From Candidatus Methanoperedens sp. (GTDB taxonomy: Archaea > Halobacteriota > Methanosarcinia > Methanosarcinales > Methanoperedenaceae), in assembly GCA_023249105.1 (NCBI GenBank), contig JAHFDG010000013.1, positions 1 through 64,000 of the forward strand: DNA of 64,000 nucleotides, written 5' to 3'. The position numbers were made by a program, and so were the translations under genes. The notes under the pieces were generated by a model, which worked only from the letters and a program-made list of their open reading frames with translations, had not been told where the DNA came from and did no database searches. Positions 62,748-64,000 of this stretch are shown here, piece after piece; the stretch's first letter is position 1, and every line of letters starts with the position of its first letter.

Positions 62748-63713
62748 TTAATACGCGGATATCCCCTGGAGCGAGGATAGCCGCTGGATGCGTTTTAGCA
62801 TGTTGGGATGGGTGCTTAGCATTTCCATCATCTTATCAGTGGTTTTTACTTTAATCGGTCTTGTCCGAAGCGCCATTAATTCATTCATGTCGATTGTACC
62901 GCTCCCGTCAAGGTCGATCTGGGATAATTCCCTTAAATCGTTGCCGGCACGGGAAGGATCGTTAGCAAAAAATGCTTTCATACCTTCTACCTGTTTTAAT
63001 GATTCCTTCGGGACCTTTGCACTGCCATAAACGAGTTTGTACAGGGCTGAAGCAAGATAATGCGGCTGGTTTCCAAGCTTGACCGCGCCCTCATCCGCAT
63101 AATATTCCCTGATTCTCGAAACGTAAAGCACAAGGAGATTTGTTATCAAATATACTACGAACGCCACAATTCCGATAATGATATTATTCCCACGGTCCCT
63201 GCCGCCTGAGAACAATTGGTTCCACGCAAGATACCAGCATATCATGGGAATCACGCTTATCATCGTTATAACTGCAACATCCTTGTGTTTCAGGTGCGAT
63301 ATCTCATGCCCGAGAACAGCCCTGAGTTCCTTTTCATCAAGGAGTTTCATTATTCCTTCAGTGACGCATACCCGCCCGTCGCTTGCCCATCTTCCGAATG
63401 CAAATGCGTTGGGTATAGGCATGTTGGCAATCCCTATCTTCGGTTTTGGAATCCTTGCATCCCTTGCAAGTTCCGCAACCATCCTGTGAAGCGCCGGTTG
63501 TTCTTGTTCGCTGACATAATGCACTCCCATAGACCATTCTACCATCTTTGGTCCTATCATGTACTGGATGAACATCATAACTGTAGCAAGAACAGCGTAG
63601 AATACAAATCCTGTTCCCTGTATTCCCATATAACTTACAGCAAATGCCACAAGACCATAGATAATTGCGAACATTACAGCCATTATTAGATACAATCTTA
63701 ATTTAAGCCACAT
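62748..63713 (-). CDS. htpX: HtpX-like M48 membrane protease with EF-hand loop
   Basis: Protein of 321 aa. Two N-terminal membrane helices (~8-27, ~34-54), zinc motif HEISH (136-140), two further helices (~147-164, ~178-198) and the third zinc ligand in REYYADEGA (Glu203) define HtpX. It degrades misfolded membrane proteins. Inserted near the end, residues 267-278 (DLDGSGTIDMNE) form a complete EF-hand calcium loop, which is unusual for HtpX. Confidence 0.92.
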   Translation of the reverse strand: MWLKLRLYLIMAVMFAIIYGLVAFAVSYMGIQGTGFVFYAVLATVMMFIQYMIGPKMVEWSMGVHYVSEQEQPALHRMVAELARDARIPKPKIGIANMPIPNAFAFGRWASDGRVCVTEGIMKLLDEKELRAVLGHEISHLKHKDVAVITMISVIPMICWYLAWNQLFSGGRDRGNNIIIGIVAFVVYLITNLLVLYVSRIREYYADEGAVKLGNQPHYLASALYKLVYGSAKVPKESLKQVEGMKAFFANDPSRAGNDLRELSQIDLDGSGTIDMNELMALRTRPIKVKTTDKMMEMLSTHPNMLKRIQRLSSLQGISAY

Positions 63714-63752
63714 ATTTTTTTATCACCTTTCTATTCTCTTTAAATAAGTATC

Positions 63753-64000
63753 TTAGATAAATACTTTATCAACCTTATTACGCGCTGACGTTAGCGCCGC
63801 ACTTCCAGCTATTTCCGAAGCAAAGCGGTCAGCCCTGTATTCAAGTTCGGATTCTGATGAGGATGAAAAGGTCATTAATGCAAGCTGCTTCAGGTATGGC
63901 GTTTGTGTATTCTGGCGAATATGCCATGCTTCATGCGCCAGTACAGCCTTCAACTCATTATCATCCAGCATCTCAAGAAGCCCAATCGACACGAAAATCG
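63753..64000 (-). CDS. M48-like metalloprotease, partial (runs off the window)
   Basis: The C-terminal part of a second zinc metalloprotease, open to the right edge. The frame reads IFVSIGLLEMLDDNELKAVL and then AHEAWHIRQ, i.e. HEAWH (HExxH), as in M48 peptidases. ELEYRADRFA supplies the Glu ligand. The N-terminus lies beyond 64000. It is upstream of the htpX gene on the same strand (39-nt gap), so they are probably cotranscribed. Confidence 0.8.
   Translation of the reverse strand, partial: IFVSIGLLEMLDDNELKAVLAHEAWHIRQNTQTPYLKQLALMTFSSSSESELEYRADRFASEIAGSAALTSARNKVDKVFI

Overview
The window reads as an archaeal chromosome segment, most probably from a methanogen-related euryarchaeon of the Methanosarcinales / 'Candidatus Methanoperedens' (ANME-2d) type. 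This is inferred from gene content, not from a marker tree. Archaeal markers include the proteasome-activating nucleotidase, PCNA, PriL, archaeal DnaG, class I lysyl-tRNA synthetase, AglJ-type glycosyltransferase, diadenylate cyclase DacZ, UPF0200/UPF0201 proteins, split archaeal glutamate synthase and an archaeal RNase P RNA. F420-dependent NADP reductase and a fused HdrBC protein point to methanogen-type redox chemistry. A MenG/UbiE quinone methyltransferase and a CcmF-type cytochrome c assembly protein point to a respiring relative such as ANME-2d.

Layout. 0.3-8.6 kb holds two large secreted surface proteins (one tail-fibre-like and repetitive, one with a PGF-pre-PGF domain, a membrane anchor and a cytosolic TPR). 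They are followed by a 1.2-kb tandem duplication of HEAT-like repeat genes and a coiled-coil gene. 8.6-12.4 kb holds a split CcmF, UPF0201, UPF0200 and PAN. 12.5-20.6 kb mixes a Fic protein, PCNA-PriL, an anchored phosphatase-superfamily protein, an HTH-nucleotidyltransferase/HEPN pair, a radical SAM-TRAM protein and an HhH-GPD glycosylase. 20.9-27 kb is metabolic: npdG, aglJ, menG, dacZ-dapF, a membrane metalloprotease and pyrBI. 27-32.6 kb holds a small-protein/nucleotidyltransferase pair, a cobalt ECF transporter (CbiMN, a 36-aa membrane protein, CbiQ, CbiO) and carbamate kinase. 32.6-38.6 kb holds small redox proteins (DUF1858, CGGC, an oxidase-like membrane protein, DUF2124), a DUF350 protein, a 58-aa 2[4Fe-4S] ferredoxin, a regulator, CobT and DnaG. 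39.1-43.7 kb is one tight operon of HdrBC plus the three split glutamate synthase subunits. 43.8-45.9 kb holds CoaD and LysS.

46-57.3 kb is the accessory island. It is a type I restriction-modification system (hsdR, hsdS, hsdM) whose subunit genes are separated by two paralogous three-gene modules. Each module has an unrecognised ~390-400-aa protein of TIM-barrel-like appearance, a winged-helix-like protein with a 'GPF/GPY' motif, and a PIN-domain protein. The modules are in permuted order and are accompanied by an ASCH protein and two broken genes. This is the best candidate for an undescribed system here. 57.3-64 kb returns to core genes: an HD phosphohydrolase, a HEPN/MNT pair, RNase P RNA, acylphosphatase, a COG1340-like coiled-coil protein and two M48 proteases. 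One of these proteases carries an EF-hand loop, and the other is cut by the window edge.

Several genes or elements were read directly from the DNA: the ferredoxin (35272-35448), a 58-aa antitoxin-like ORF (27662-27838), the CbiM-CbiQ linker ORF (29419-29529), two gene remnants (48805-48921, 55650-55778), RNase P RNA (~60876-61204) and a hairpin-rich dispersed repeat found at two loci.
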